A stretch of DNA of 64,000 nt from Azohydromonas australica DSM 1124. Lineage in GTDB: Bacteria > Pseudomonadota > Gammaproteobacteria > Burkholderiales > Burkholderiaceae_C. Location of the stretch: NCBI RefSeq assembly GCF_000430725.1, contig NZ_KE387209.1:64415-128414 (forward strand), given 5' to 3'. Every line of letters begins with the position of its first letter. Position 1 is the stretch's first letter. The notes under the pieces were generated by a model. The model saw nothing but the letters and a program-made list of their open reading frames with translations. It did no database searches and was not told the origin of the DNA. Both the position numbers and the translations under genes were made by a program. Shown here in pieces: positions 42,700 to 51,383 of this stretch.

Positions 42700-42721
42700 C
42701 GCAGCAACCCAGGAGACATCC

Positions 42722-43687
42722 TTGCGACGCAAAGCTCTGGTCCTCGCCGCGGCCTCACTGCTGGCCTTCAGCGGCGTGCACGCTGAGGGCGCCTACCCCA
42801 ACCGCCCCATCAAGATGATCGCGACGGTGGCTCCCGGGTCCGCCGGCGACACCATGGCTCGCCGCGTCGGCGAGCCTCTCGGCAAGCTCCTTGGCCAACC
42901 GCTGGTGGTGGAGAACAAGCCCGGCGCACAGGGCGCTATCGCCTCGCGCGCCGCTGCCAAGGCCCCGGCGGACGGCTACACGCTGCTGCTGGCCGGCAAC
43001 TCCTCGCATGCCGCGAGCGTGCACACGATGAAGGACCTGGGCTACGACCCGATCAAGGACTTCACCCCGCTCACCCAACTCTCGCTGAATCCGCTGCTGC
43101 TGGTGGTGAACGCGGAGCTGCCGGTGAAGAACCTGCAGGAGTTCCTGCGCTACGCCCGTGAGAAGAACGGCAAGCTGAATTACGGCATCGGCAACTCCGG
43201 CACCCTGGTGGCCGCGCAGCTCCTGAAGGTCCAGGGTGGCTTCGAAGCCGTGGGCGTCAACTACGCTGGCACGCTCCAGGCCACCACGGACCTGCTCGGC
43301 GGTCGGTTGGACTTCATGATGAATGACCCGGTGGTGGCCGCCGCCCACCTGCAAAGCGGCAAGCTGCGCGTGCTTGGCATCACCTCGCGCCAGCGCTTGG
43401 CCAGCATGCCGGACGTCGCACCGCTGGCCGAGTTGGGGCTTCCCGATTACGACTATGCGTCCTGGATTGCGGTCTACGCACCGGCGGGGCTGCCGCGCGA
43501 CATCGGCCAGCGCCTCCACCAAGGTCTTCTGAAGGCAATGGCCGATCCCGAGATGGCGAAATACCTTGCCAGCGCGGGAATGATTCCCGCCACATCGTCC
43601 AGCCCCGATCGCCTGATGACCTTCAACCAGGAGCAGATCGGCCTGTGGGGCCGCTGGGTAAAGGACGCTGGCATCAAGCCGCAATGA
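42722..43687 (+). CDS. Bug-family periplasmic receptor
   Basis: A 321-residue solute-binding protein. It starts with TTG at 42722, supported by AGGAG 6 bases upstream and by a signal peptide (RRKALVLAAASLLAFSGVHA). Bug hallmarks: IKMIATVAPGSAGDTMARR, VVENKPGAQGAIAS, APADGYTLLLAG. No permease genes are adjacent. It follows the MBL gene by 22 bases and probably belongs to the same transcript. Confidence 0.9.
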   Translation: MRRKALVLAAASLLAFSGVHAEGAYPNRPIKMIATVAPGSAGDTMARRVGEPLGKLLGQPLVVENKPGAQGAIASRAAAKAPADGYTLLLAGNSSHAASVHTMKDLGYDPIKDFTPLTQLSLNPLLLVVNAELPVKNLQEFLRYAREKNGKLNYGIGNSGTLVAAQLLKVQGGFEAVGVNYAGTLQATTDLLGGRLDFMMNDPVVAAAHLQSGKLRVLGITSRQRLASMPDVAPLAELGLPDYDYASWIAVYAPAGLPRDIGQRLHQGLLKAMADPEMAKYLASAGMIPATSSSPDRLMTFNQEQIGLWGRWVKDAGIKPQ

Positions 43688-43755
43688 CCGAGGGACGAAG
43701 ACGGTCCGACATCACCAGGTCCCTCTTGACACCAACCGCAACGAAGGAGAATCCC

Positions 43756-44166
43756 ATGCCCAATGCTGAACTACTCGCCCGCGGACGCGCGGTCCGCCGC
43801 GAACTCGTCGGTGATGTCTGTGCCGACAAGCTTGATCGCGAGGTCTACACCGACAAGCACATGGAAAAATTCGGCGACGTCTGCCAGGAGGTCCTGTTTG
43901 CGCAGCTATGGACGCGCGACGGCCTGGACTTGAAGACACGCTCGCTGATCACCATGATCTGTGACACTGCTCAAGGCAGCACGGACGCCCTGGCGCTGCA
44001 CGTGCGGTTTTGCCGCAACCATGGCTGGAGTGAGGACGAAATCATCGAGGGGCTGATCCACTGCTGGCCCTACATCGGGGTCCCGCGCGCCCGCGCCGCG
44101 CTGGTGGTGGCGACCCGGGTCTTCAATGAATTGCAGTCCGAATCCGCCAGCGCGAAACAGCTGTGA
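43756..44166 (+). CDS. Carboxymuconolactone decarboxylase family protein
   Basis: A 136-residue AhpD-like fold protein (FGDVCQEVLFAQLWTRDGLDLKTRSLITMICDTAQGSTDALALHVRFC). In the beta-ketoadipate pathway the family decarboxylates gamma-carboxymuconolactone; other members are peroxidase-like. The paired CxxC of AhpD is absent, which points to a decarboxylase or related role. AAGGAG precedes the ATG. It pairs with the HIBADH gene downstream, an arrangement repeated at 51384-52741. Confidence 0.88.
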   Translation: MPNAELLARGRAVRRELVGDVCADKLDREVYTDKHMEKFGDVCQEVLFAQLWTRDGLDLKTRSLITMICDTAQGSTDALALHVRFCRNHGWSEDEIIEGLIHCWPYIGVPRARAALVVATRVFNELQSESASAKQL

Positions 44167-44200
44167 ATCCATTGCGCCACTGCATACGCGCCAGCCTGGC

Positions 44201-45172
44201 ATGACGTCCCTCCACTTACCCACCGTCGGATTCATCGGCCTTGGCCTCATGGGCGCCCCGATGGCCACCAACCTGCAGCGCGCTGGCTATCCGCTCGTCG
44301 TCAACGACCTCCGGCGCGAGGCGGCGCGGGTGCATTGCGACGCGGGCGCGGTGTGGGCCGAAACGCCGTGCGCGCTCGCGGCGCAGTGCGACGTGGTCTT
44401 CACGTGTCTGCCTGGCCTGGCCGTGATCGAATCCGTCGTGCTGGGACCGCAGGGCGTGCTGGCCGGCATGCGACCCGGCAACGCACTGTTCGAGATGTCG
44501 ACCAGCACCCCGGAACTGGTGCAGCGGCTGCATGCAGCCTGCAGCGAACGCGGCGCGCATTTCCTCGACGCACCCGTGAGCGGCGGCCCGGCCGGCGCTG
44601 CGCGGGCGCAACTGGCCATCTGGGTCGGTGGCGTCGCCGCGGCCTACCGGCGCTTCGAGCCGGTCCTGCGCGCCATGGGCGACAGCCCGGTGCACGTGGG
44701 CGCGGCGGGCAGCGGGCTGGTCACGAAACTGGTCCACAACTGCATCAGCCAGGCAACACAGGCGGCCATCGTTGAGGGTTTCGTGCTGGGCGTCAAGGCC
44801 GGCGCCGACCCGCTGGCCTTGTGGAAGGCGGTGCGCCAGGGCGCCATCGGCCGCCGCCGCACCTTTGACGGCCTGGTCGACGAGATCCTGCCGGCACAGT
44901 TCGACACGCCCAATGCGGTGTTGCCCATCATGTACAAGGACTTGCTGGTTGCCACCGGTCTGGCCCGCAACCTGGGCGTACCGATGCGCTTTGCCAACCT
45001 GGCGCTGGCGGACCTGCAAGAGGCGGTGAACCGCGGCTGGTCAGCCCGAGACGGCCGCTGCGTGGCACTGCTGCCACAGGAGCGCGCCGGTGTGCGCATC
45101 CAGGTGGATCCGGCCGCGATTCGCGAGGTGCTGCTCGAGGACCCGCCCGCTGGCGGGTCTGAGTCTGCCTAG
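44201..45172 (+). CDS. NAD(P)-dependent beta-hydroxyacid dehydrogenase (HIBADH family)
   Basis: A 323-residue enzyme with GFIGLGLMGAPMA (coenzyme), DAPVSGGPAGA (substrate) and GSGLVTKLVHNC (catalytic Lys). It is very similar to the enzyme encoded at 31732 in all blocks, more than to the one at 51384. The ATG at 44201 gives the usual short run before the Rossmann motif; its ribosome binding site is weak, so it may depend on the upstream gene. Confidence 0.92.
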   Translation: MTSLHLPTVGFIGLGLMGAPMATNLQRAGYPLVVNDLRREAARVHCDAGAVWAETPCALAAQCDVVFTCLPGLAVIESVVLGPQGVLAGMRPGNALFEMSTSTPELVQRLHAACSERGAHFLDAPVSGGPAGAARAQLAIWVGGVAAAYRRFEPVLRAMGDSPVHVGAAGSGLVTKLVHNCISQATQAAIVEGFVLGVKAGADPLALWKAVRQGAIGRRRTFDGLVDEILPAQFDTPNAVLPIMYKDLLVATGLARNLGVPMRFANLALADLQEAVNRGWSARDGRCVALLPQERAGVRIQVDPAAIREVLLEDPPAGGSESA

Positions 45173-45248
45173 ACATCTGGCCCTAGCCCAGCATTGGCGG
45201 GGGCTTTGGCTTTTCGGCGTGCATATTCCAATCAAGCAAGGAGACCCA

Positions 45249-46202
45249 ATGAAACTGCTGCGTTACGTCTTGGTCGGGCTGCTGCTCTGTGCCGGGTCAT
45301 CCTGGTCACAGACTTTTCCGGACAAGTCCAGGCCGCTACGTATCATCGTGCCCTCCGGTGCCACGAGCACGGCCGATCTACTGGCCCGTGCTTACGAGCG
45401 TGGCATCAACGAAGTGTCCGGGCTGAGCGTCGTGGTTGAGAACAAGCCCGGCGCTGAAGGCGTCATCGGTGTACAGGCGGCCAAGGCAGCACCGCCGGAC
45501 GGATACACCATCATGATGACCAGCAACTCGACGCAAGTGCTCAACGTGCTGATGCTGCGGAACATTCCCTACGATCCCGTGGCCGACTTCGTCCCTCTTG
45601 CGGGGGCCGGCACCATACCGCTGGTCATGTACGTTGGAGCGGCGAGTCCGTTCAGGACGGCACAGGAGTTCGTTGCCGCGGCACGTGCAAACCCCGGGAA
45701 GTACTCGTTCGGAAGCTTTTCGACCACCGGTCGGATGGCAGCGGAGATGCTGGAGCAGTATGGCGGGATCAGGTTGCTGCCGGTGCCTTACAAGACACAG
45801 AGCGAAGTCCTCACTGCCGTGAGCTCCGGCGAGTTGGACATGGCGTTCGCAACGGTATTGAGCGCGAACGCGTTCAACAACTCCGGAAGGATTCGAGCGT
45901 TGGGGGTGAGCAGCACGTCGCGCCTGAAGGATCTGCCCAATGTGCCGACCCTGCGGGAACAAGGACTTCCCAATTACTCGTTCACATCCTGGCTTGCCAC
46001 CTATGCACCGGCTAAGACATCCCCGGCAATCTCAAGTGCGCTGCTTGACATCCTGCAGAAGGCATCCAAGACCACAGTCGTGCTGGAAGCGCTTGCCAAG
46101 TACGGCATCGAGCCTCTGAACCTGTCCGGAGAGCAATTGACCACGATGCAACGCGCGGAAGTAGAGAAGTGGGGCAAGCTCGTGAAAAGCCAGCGGCCGT
46201 AG
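45249..46202 (+). CDS. Bug-family periplasmic receptor
   Basis: A 317-residue receptor with signal peptide (MKLLRYVLVGLLLCAGSSWSQ). It carries the Bug blocks LRIIVPSGATSTADLLAR, VVENKPGAEGVIG and VPYKTQSEVLTAVSSGE. AAGGAG lies a few bases before the ATG. It is separate enough (76 bases) from the HIBADH gene for its own promoter. Confidence 0.9.
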   Translation: MKLLRYVLVGLLLCAGSSWSQTFPDKSRPLRIIVPSGATSTADLLARAYERGINEVSGLSVVVENKPGAEGVIGVQAAKAAPPDGYTIMMTSNSTQVLNVLMLRNIPYDPVADFVPLAGAGTIPLVMYVGAASPFRTAQEFVAAARANPGKYSFGSFSTTGRMAAEMLEQYGGIRLLPVPYKTQSEVLTAVSSGELDMAFATVLSANAFNNSGRIRALGVSSTSRLKDLPNVPTLREQGLPNYSFTSWLATYAPAKTSPAISSALLDILQKASKTTVVLEALAKYGIEPLNLSGEQLTTMQRAEVEKWGKLVKSQRP

Positions 46203-46260
46203 CGATCCGGCAGCCTCGACGACTTGCCTGAAAACAGCGCGCGAAAGAGGTTGTGCGAGC

Positions 46261-46288
46261 GGATTAGGATGACGTATCGAACTAATCC
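46261..46288. promoter_or_regulatory. Inverted repeat upstream of the second LysR gene
   Basis: GGATTAG at 46261-46267 and CTAATCC at 46282-46288 are perfect complements separated by 14 bases, ending 21 bases before the ATG. This is a likely autoregulatory site. Confidence 0.55.
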
Positions 46289-46309
46289 GAGGCGAACCTG
46301 GAGGCGACT

Positions 46310-47224
46310 ATGCTCATTGATCTTGTGCCGCTGCGGACCTTTGTCGCTGCCGCCGAGGAGCAGCATCTCACCCGCGCGGCCGAACGGTTGCATATCAGCG
46401 TGTCAGCGGCAAGTGCGCACGTGCGCGCCATTGAAAGCATGGTGCAAACCCAGCTGTTCGTTCGCACCAACCGCAACCTCGAACTCACCCGTGCAGGCCA
46501 GCTCTTGTTTCGCAAGGCCAAGGCGCTCCTGAACGAGGCAACGCTGTTCACCTCATTCGCGCTCGAGGTCCACGGCAAGGTCGAAGGACAGCTGGTGATC
46601 GGCTCGGACAACGAGCCCACCATCAGCAGAATCGGCCAGACCGTGGCCGCATTGCGAGCGGCGCATCCATTGGTCCAAGTGGAGCTGCATGCGCGGTTGA
46701 CGAACAGCGCACGGCATGGACTCAAGACGGGTGAGCTGGATCTGGGATTGCTCATCGACCCTCCGGCCGATCCGGATTTCGTCTACTACAAGCTCAGGAC
46801 CGTGGCGTTCCGAGTGGCCGGTTCTGCGGCCTGGAAAGAGAAGATTGAAAGTGCGAGTTGGGCTGAGCTTGCGAGCCTGCCATGGATCGCCCCAGTTGAA
46901 CGCAGCCCCTCGTATTCCACGATGCTGCGCACGATGTTCGAGGCGCGTAGTCTTGAACCCGATATCGTCGCCCGCTTCAACAGTCCGGTGCTCGGCCGCG
47001 CCATGCTTGATGCCGGTGTGGGTCTCATGCTCGTGCGCGAGGAGCACGTCGTGCACGGGCTTGCTCAAGGCAGCATTGCGGCCTCTCCCATTGCCCGTGC
47101 GGAATTCCCTCTCTTGCTCGCGCACCTGATCAACCGTGCCAACGACCCGCTGATCGGCGCCTTCCTTGTTGCCGCACGCAATGTCTGGCCGGACATGTGC
47201 CCTGTGAGCCATGAACGCCAGTGA
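46310..47224 (+). CDS. LysR-family transcriptional regulator
   Basis: A 304-residue regulator. The helix-turn-helix is at the N-terminus (LVPLRTFVAAAEEQHLTRAAERLHISVSAASAHVRAIE), with a standard effector domain (GQLVIGSDNEPTISRIGQT). It is unusual in using SAASAHVRAIE in the recognition helix, which resembles regulators of the CbbR/GltC breadth but is not specific. It is encoded on the same strand as the catabolic genes, after the Bug gene, and may regulate the cluster or its neighbour SDR gene. Confidence 0.9.
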   Translation: MLIDLVPLRTFVAAAEEQHLTRAAERLHISVSAASAHVRAIESMVQTQLFVRTNRNLELTRAGQLLFRKAKALLNEATLFTSFALEVHGKVEGQLVIGSDNEPTISRIGQTVAALRAAHPLVQVELHARLTNSARHGLKTGELDLGLLIDPPADPDFVYYKLRTVAFRVAGSAAWKEKIESASWAELASLPWIAPVERSPSYSTMLRTMFEARSLEPDIVARFNSPVLGRAMLDAGVGLMLVREEHVVHGLAQGSIAASPIARAEFPLLLAHLINRANDPLIGAFLVAARNVWPDMCPVSHERQ

Positions 47225-47885
47225 TCTCGGGACGCTTGCTGCACCCCGATCACCGTAGCTCCGGCCGACGAGAGGAACCTGGGAAGGTCTAAGAAAGGCC
47301 AGGACAACGCTGCAGGCGGTGCAAGGCGCGGTAAACCATGTTGTCGAGTTCGTCCTTGGTCTGCGCCGTGGTTGATTGGCCTTGCCGTTGCTGTCGCGAC
47401 GGTATTTCGAGGCGCCTGACGGCAGGGGTTTCGGGCGCATGGCAGCGCTCGTCGATAGGCCCGAGTTCGGCCCTTTCATCCCGAATGGCTTTCCAGCTGT
47501 GTTCACGCGACGAAGTGACGCAGCGTTGCGCGATCAGGTGTGGTGCATTCGGCGGCGTGGCCAGGACTGGCGTTCCTTCAGGCCTTCAATTTGACTCCGC
47601 ACTCTGGGATGCAGGCCACTGCATCCGCAAGTTTGGCGCAGTCCAGGCCCTGTGCTGTTGCCACATTCGTCGGACACCGGTATCAAAAGCCGCCTCGTTT
47701 TGATAATGCCAAGCATGCATACCCCAACATGGACGTGGCGTCCCTGCGGGAAGCCAACGCAAACATCAAGCGTGTCCCGGATATCGGTCAGATCGCCAGT
47801 CTCGAGGCGAACGATATGGCCAGACGGGAACTCGACGCCTTTGTCGAGCGCGTTGCACATCAGCATTCACACTGAAGGAAAAAAC
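47225..47885. other. Interval between LysR and SDR genes with weak coding signal
   Basis: About 660 bases. A frame ending 10 bases before the SDR start (47540-47875, + strand) closes with MDVASLREANANIKRVPDIG and MARRELDAFVERVAHQ, which looks protein-like in its last third only. Its first part is nonsense-like. It may be the tail of a decayed gene. The SDR ribosome binding site (GAAGGA) is at the right end. Confidence 0.4.
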
Positions 47886-48722
47886 ATGGCAAACGATGGA
47901 TCGGACAGCTGGCTGGGCCTTGCCGGACGTGTCTGTGTCGTCACTGGGGCCGGCAGCGGCATAGGCGAAGGAGTGGCGCGCGAACTGGCATTGCTGGGGG
48001 CATATGTGGCCGTTCTTGATCGAGACGAGAAGTCCTCAGGCTCAGTGGCAGCCAGCATCCGTGGGGCCGGAGGGCAGGCCGTTGCGGTCGTTGCCGACGT
48101 GGCAGACGAATCGGCGGTAGCCGCAGCAGCTCAACTGGTGGCGAACGAACTTGGTCCTTGCCAAGTGCTCGTCAATAACGCCGCCCTCGTGAGCGGCAGC
48201 ACCGGAGCGCTGATGACCGCTGACCTCGGATTGTGGAACCGCATGCTCGGTGTCAACCTGACCGGTGCACTGATATGCACACGTGCATTCGCGGCACAGA
48301 TGGTTGCCATGGGCCACGGCGGCAGCATCGTCAACGTATCGTCGATTTGCGGCCACATGCCGCGCCCCTTGGGAGGCGCCTACAGCGTAAGCAAGGCGGG
48401 CCTGATGATGATGACGCGGATGCTGTCCCTCGAATTGGCGGAGCATCGCATCCGTTGCAATTCTGTCTCTCCCGCTTGGGTGCGCACGCCGGCCAGCGAG
48501 GCCATTTACAGCGACCCCGAAATCGGAGGAAAGCGCAGACAACTCGTTCCGGTTGGCCGGATCAGCGATCCGGTGGACTTGGCCAATGCGGTCGCGTTCT
48601 TGGCCAGCGACCGGGCCGGCTATGTCAACGGGCAAGACATCCTTGTCGATGGGGGCCTGACGCAGACCCTGCTCAACATGGTGCCGAAGCCCTCCCGCCC
48701 GATGACGCCGGACAAGCCATAG
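47886..48722 (+). CDS. Short-chain dehydrogenase/reductase
   Basis: A 278-residue classical SDR. Coenzyme motif TGAGSGIGEG, the NNAA segment (VLVNNAAL), catalytic Ser in NVSSICGH, and YSVSK (catalytic Tyr and Lys). The C-terminus DILVDGGLT is typical. It should oxidise a secondary alcohol or reduce a ketone with NAD(P). AAGGA lies 7 bases before the ATG. Confidence 0.93.
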   Translation: MANDGSDSWLGLAGRVCVVTGAGSGIGEGVARELALLGAYVAVLDRDEKSSGSVAASIRGAGGQAVAVVADVADESAVAAAAQLVANELGPCQVLVNNAALVSGSTGALMTADLGLWNRMLGVNLTGALICTRAFAAQMVAMGHGGSIVNVSSICGHMPRPLGGAYSVSKAGLMMMTRMLSLELAEHRIRCNSVSPAWVRTPASEAIYSDPEIGGKRRQLVPVGRISDPVDLANAVAFLASDRAGYVNGQDILVDGGLTQTLLNMVPKPSRPMTPDKP

Positions 48723-48961
48723 TCGCTTGAAGTGACCCGTGCCGCCCGGCGCGGGTCGGACGCTTCAGTGCTCACAGGCATCGCATTTCGTTTTCACGTT
48801 GACAGGGAATCGGGGTTTCTTATCAGTTGGGTGATCAAGTGAAGTTCTTGAGCGCGTCATAGCGACGCTGCCTCAGCATGCGCCCGTGTGCGGCATGCAA
48901 GAGTTGCCGTCAGTGGGAACTGTCGGCAGGCGATCTGTCACTCGCGGCCTGGGCACCCAAT

Positions 48962-49083
48962 TTACTGAAGAACCTCTTGGATCGCAGCTGGATCCACCTG
49001 AATCTGAACGTTCGCACGCTCCTGTGGCAAGAGCATCGCCGTACGGCAGTCGCGATCGGTCCACCCGCGATTCGCGACTTGGC
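48962..49083 (-). pseudogene. C-terminal fragment of a HIBADH-family gene
   Basis: The reading NRGWTDRDCRTAMLLPQERA, NVQIQVDPAAIQEVLQ and then a stop matches the C-terminal block of the enzymes at 31732 and 44201 (LLPQERAGV.I.VDPAAI). Nothing of the preceding domain is present. It lies on the opposite strand from its relatives on either side, so it was probably left by an inversion or a transposition event. Confidence 0.75.
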
Positions 49084-49255
49084 ATTGCACACCTCGCGAT
49101 GATGAACTGCCCGGGAATGCCAAGGTGGCATGGCCATGCGCGTTTCCCGGACCCAACGTGGACACCTCTCGGACTTTCCGATGACGCCATCAAGGGCCAT
49201 CCACATTGACATCCCTCCACTTGGAGCACTACCATGTTAACGCATATACGATTTA

Positions 49256-49275
49256 GTGTTCCTATATGCGAACAC
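49256..49275. promoter_or_regulatory. Operator GTGTTC-N8-GAACAC upstream of a HIBADH remnant
   Basis: GTGTTC (49256-49261) and GAACAC (49270-49275) are perfect complements with an 8-base AT-rich spacer. The same design occurs at 51341-51364, upstream of an intact HIBADH gene. Confidence 0.65.
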
Positions 49276-49325
49276 CACGAACGTAGCCAAGTGACACCTG
49301 GGTCATGAGCCGCAAGGAGACAAGC

Positions 49326-49619
49326 ATGCCGGTGGGATTCATCGACCTGGGCGTAACGGGCTCCGGGAGCTCGCGACACTCTTGCAAGGCCGGCTTTGAT
49401 TTCGCCGTTCAGGGCCCGTGCGAGCAGAGCGCACAGCCGCACCATCGGGCGGTCAGCACAGCGCCAGCGGATGCGGCCGGCCCGCACGACACCGATGCCC
49501 GCAAGTGTGGCCGCGATGAGCTCGAACCCATCTGGCCGATGCCACTGCAAAATGAACGCGCCGGCGTCACCGTCCGCTCTTTGGTGGACGCCTTGCAGCC
49601 AATGCTCGAGCGCAAGTGA
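49326..49619 (+). pseudogene. HIBADH-family gene with large internal deletion
   Basis: The frame begins MPVGFIDLGVTGSGSSRHSC, recognisable as the NAD(P) motif GFIGLGVMGSG with changes, and ends MPLQNERAGVTVR, the normal C-terminal block. About 200 residues between are missing, and the filler is not homologous. The AAGGAG ribosome binding site 6 bases before the ATG and the upstream operator are intact, so a 97-residue nonfunctional product may still be made just before the MFS gene. Confidence 0.65.
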
Positions 49620-49630
49620 CAGGACCGCTG

Positions 49631-51226
49631 ATGGACCTGCCGCCCCGACCGGCTGCCAGCGCGTGGGGGCCGCTGCGCCATCGCATCTTCCGCATGCTCT
49701 GGCTCGCCTGGCTCACCGCCAACGTGTGCATGTGGATGAACGAGCTGGCGGCAGCCTGGTTGATGAGCACACTCTCCAATGATCCGGTGCTGGTGGCACT
49801 GGTGCGTACAGCCGCAACCCTGCCAGCATTCTTGCTGGCCCTTCCCAGCGGTGCCATGGCCGACATTGTTGACCGGCGCCGATGGTTCATCGCTACGCAA
49901 CTGTGGGTCACCGTCGTCGCCACGCTGCTTGCAGCGGCGGTGTGGGCAGGGATCATTGGACCCACGGTGCTGCTCGTTTTCGTGCTGGCCTACGGAGCCG
50001 GGCTGGCCCTGCGCTGGCCGGTTTACTCCGCTATCGTCCCCGAGCTTGTGCCCAAGGAAGATCTCGCACGCGCCGTGGCACTCAACGGGCTGGCGGCCAA
50101 TGCGGCCCGCACCATCGGCCCAATGGTTGCAGGAGCCCTGATGGCTTGGCTCGGCACGGGTTGGGTGTTTGCCTTGAACGCCGTGCTGTCGCTTGCATCG
50201 GCAGCGGTCATTGGGCAATGGCGGCCTGCACCGCGTACCAGCACGTTGCCCGTCGAGCGGTTTTTCGGCGCCATGCGCGTGGGTCTGCGGTACGCCGCCC
50301 AGTCGCCACCGCTGCGCGCTGTGCTTTGGCACAGCTTTGCGTTTTCCCTGCAAACGACCGCCCTGCTGGCGCTGCTGCCGCTGGTAGCCAAGAGTCTGGG
50401 TGGGGGCGAGACCACGTACACCCTGCTGATGGCGTCCATGAGCATCGGCGCGGTGGGCGCCGCCATGGTCTTGCCGCGCTGGCGCTCGCGCATCCGTCCA
50501 CGATCGATGGTGCACGCCTGCGCGACCGTCTATGCCGCATCGGCCATGACTACAGCGTACGTTGCAAACACCCCCATTGCGCTGGTCGCAATGATTCCGT
50601 CGGGTGCAGCCTGGATGGCCGTGTCCAACGTGCTCGCAACGAGTGCCCAATTCGCATTGCAGGACTGGGTTCGGGCACGCGGGATGTCGATGTACTTGAT
50701 GACGATCATGGGCGGCAGTGCAGCAGGCGCAGCACTGTGGGGTATCGTCGCTCGCTACACCGATGTACCCATCACCCTGGCCATCTCATCCGTCGTCGGC
50801 CTTGCACTGCTATGGGCCATTCGTCACCAGCACTTCAGCGACAACCCAACGGACGAGATGAAGCCGCTGGACCCAGCCGCGGAATGGGCCACGTACTCAA
50901 CGTCGACGGCGCAGGTCGGGCCAGTGATGGTGACGATCGAATACCTGATCGATCCCGGTGACAGCAGCGAGTTTGCCGAGCTCATGCAGCACAGTCGCAG
51001 AGCTCGGCTGCGCGGTGGTGCCCTGTCCTGGGGGCTGCTCCAGATGGTTGACGACCCTTGCCGCTACGTTGAGTACTTCGTTGACGAGAACTGGGTGGAG
51101 CAAACCAGACGGCACCAACGACTCACCAAGGGTGACGCTCAGTTGCGCACTCGCCGGCGGTCACTGCACCGCGGCACAGTACCTCCGCGGGTAACGCGCT
51201 ACGTGATGCAGACGACCCGTGGTTGA
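49631..51226 (+). CDS. MFS transporter fused to a C-terminal ABM-like domain
   Basis: A 531-residue protein. Residues 1-410 form a major facilitator of the EntS/MFS_3 group with about 11-12 membrane helices (WLTANVCMWMNELAAAWLMS, DIVDRRRW at the loop 2-3 signature, GLALRWPVYSAIVPELV). The last 120 residues (MVTIEYLIDPGDSSEFAELM, GALSWGLLQMVDDPCRYVEYFVDENW) resemble antibiotic-biosynthesis-monooxygenase dimeric barrels. This fusion is known in Proteobacteria. It may export or import a pathway compound. The ATG at 49631 has AGGA upstream. Confidence 0.9.
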   Translation: MDLPPRPAASAWGPLRHRIFRMLWLAWLTANVCMWMNELAAAWLMSTLSNDPVLVALVRTAATLPAFLLALPSGAMADIVDRRRWFIATQLWVTVVATLLAAAVWAGIIGPTVLLVFVLAYGAGLALRWPVYSAIVPELVPKEDLARAVALNGLAANAARTIGPMVAGALMAWLGTGWVFALNAVLSLASAAVIGQWRPAPRTSTLPVERFFGAMRVGLRYAAQSPPLRAVLWHSFAFSLQTTALLALLPLVAKSLGGGETTYTLLMASMSIGAVGAAMVLPRWRSRIRPRSMVHACATVYAASAMTTAYVANTPIALVAMIPSGAAWMAVSNVLATSAQFALQDWVRARGMSMYLMTIMGGSAAGAALWGIVARYTDVPITLAISSVVGLALLWAIRHQHFSDNPTDEMKPLDPAAEWATYSTSTAQVGPVMVTIEYLIDPGDSSEFAELMQHSRRARLRGGALSWGLLQMVDDPCRYVEYFVDENWVEQTRRHQRLTKGDAQLRTRRRSLHRGTVPPRVTRYVMQTTRG

Positions 51227-51340
51227 GCCGGGGATCGCGACCACGGTCCACACGCCGTGGACTGGATCCTGAGGCCCGACCGCATAAACCCTGATGTCAT
51301 CTGCTCGTAAGCGCCCTACCATCTGTTCATAGCGCCGACA

Positions 51341-51364
51341 TGTTGTTCGTATATATGAACAACA
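51341..51364. promoter_or_regulatory. Operator TGTTGTTC-N8-GAACAACA upstream of a HIBADH gene
   Basis: Perfect 8-base arms (51341-51348 and 51357-51364) around an AT-only spacer (GTATATAT apart from one G), 19 bases before the ATG at 51384. It shares the TGTTC-N8-GAACA core with the site at 49256. A further TGTTCAT half-site lies at 51324. Confidence 0.7.
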
Positions 51365-51383
51365 CTTTTTCAACAGTGACGGG

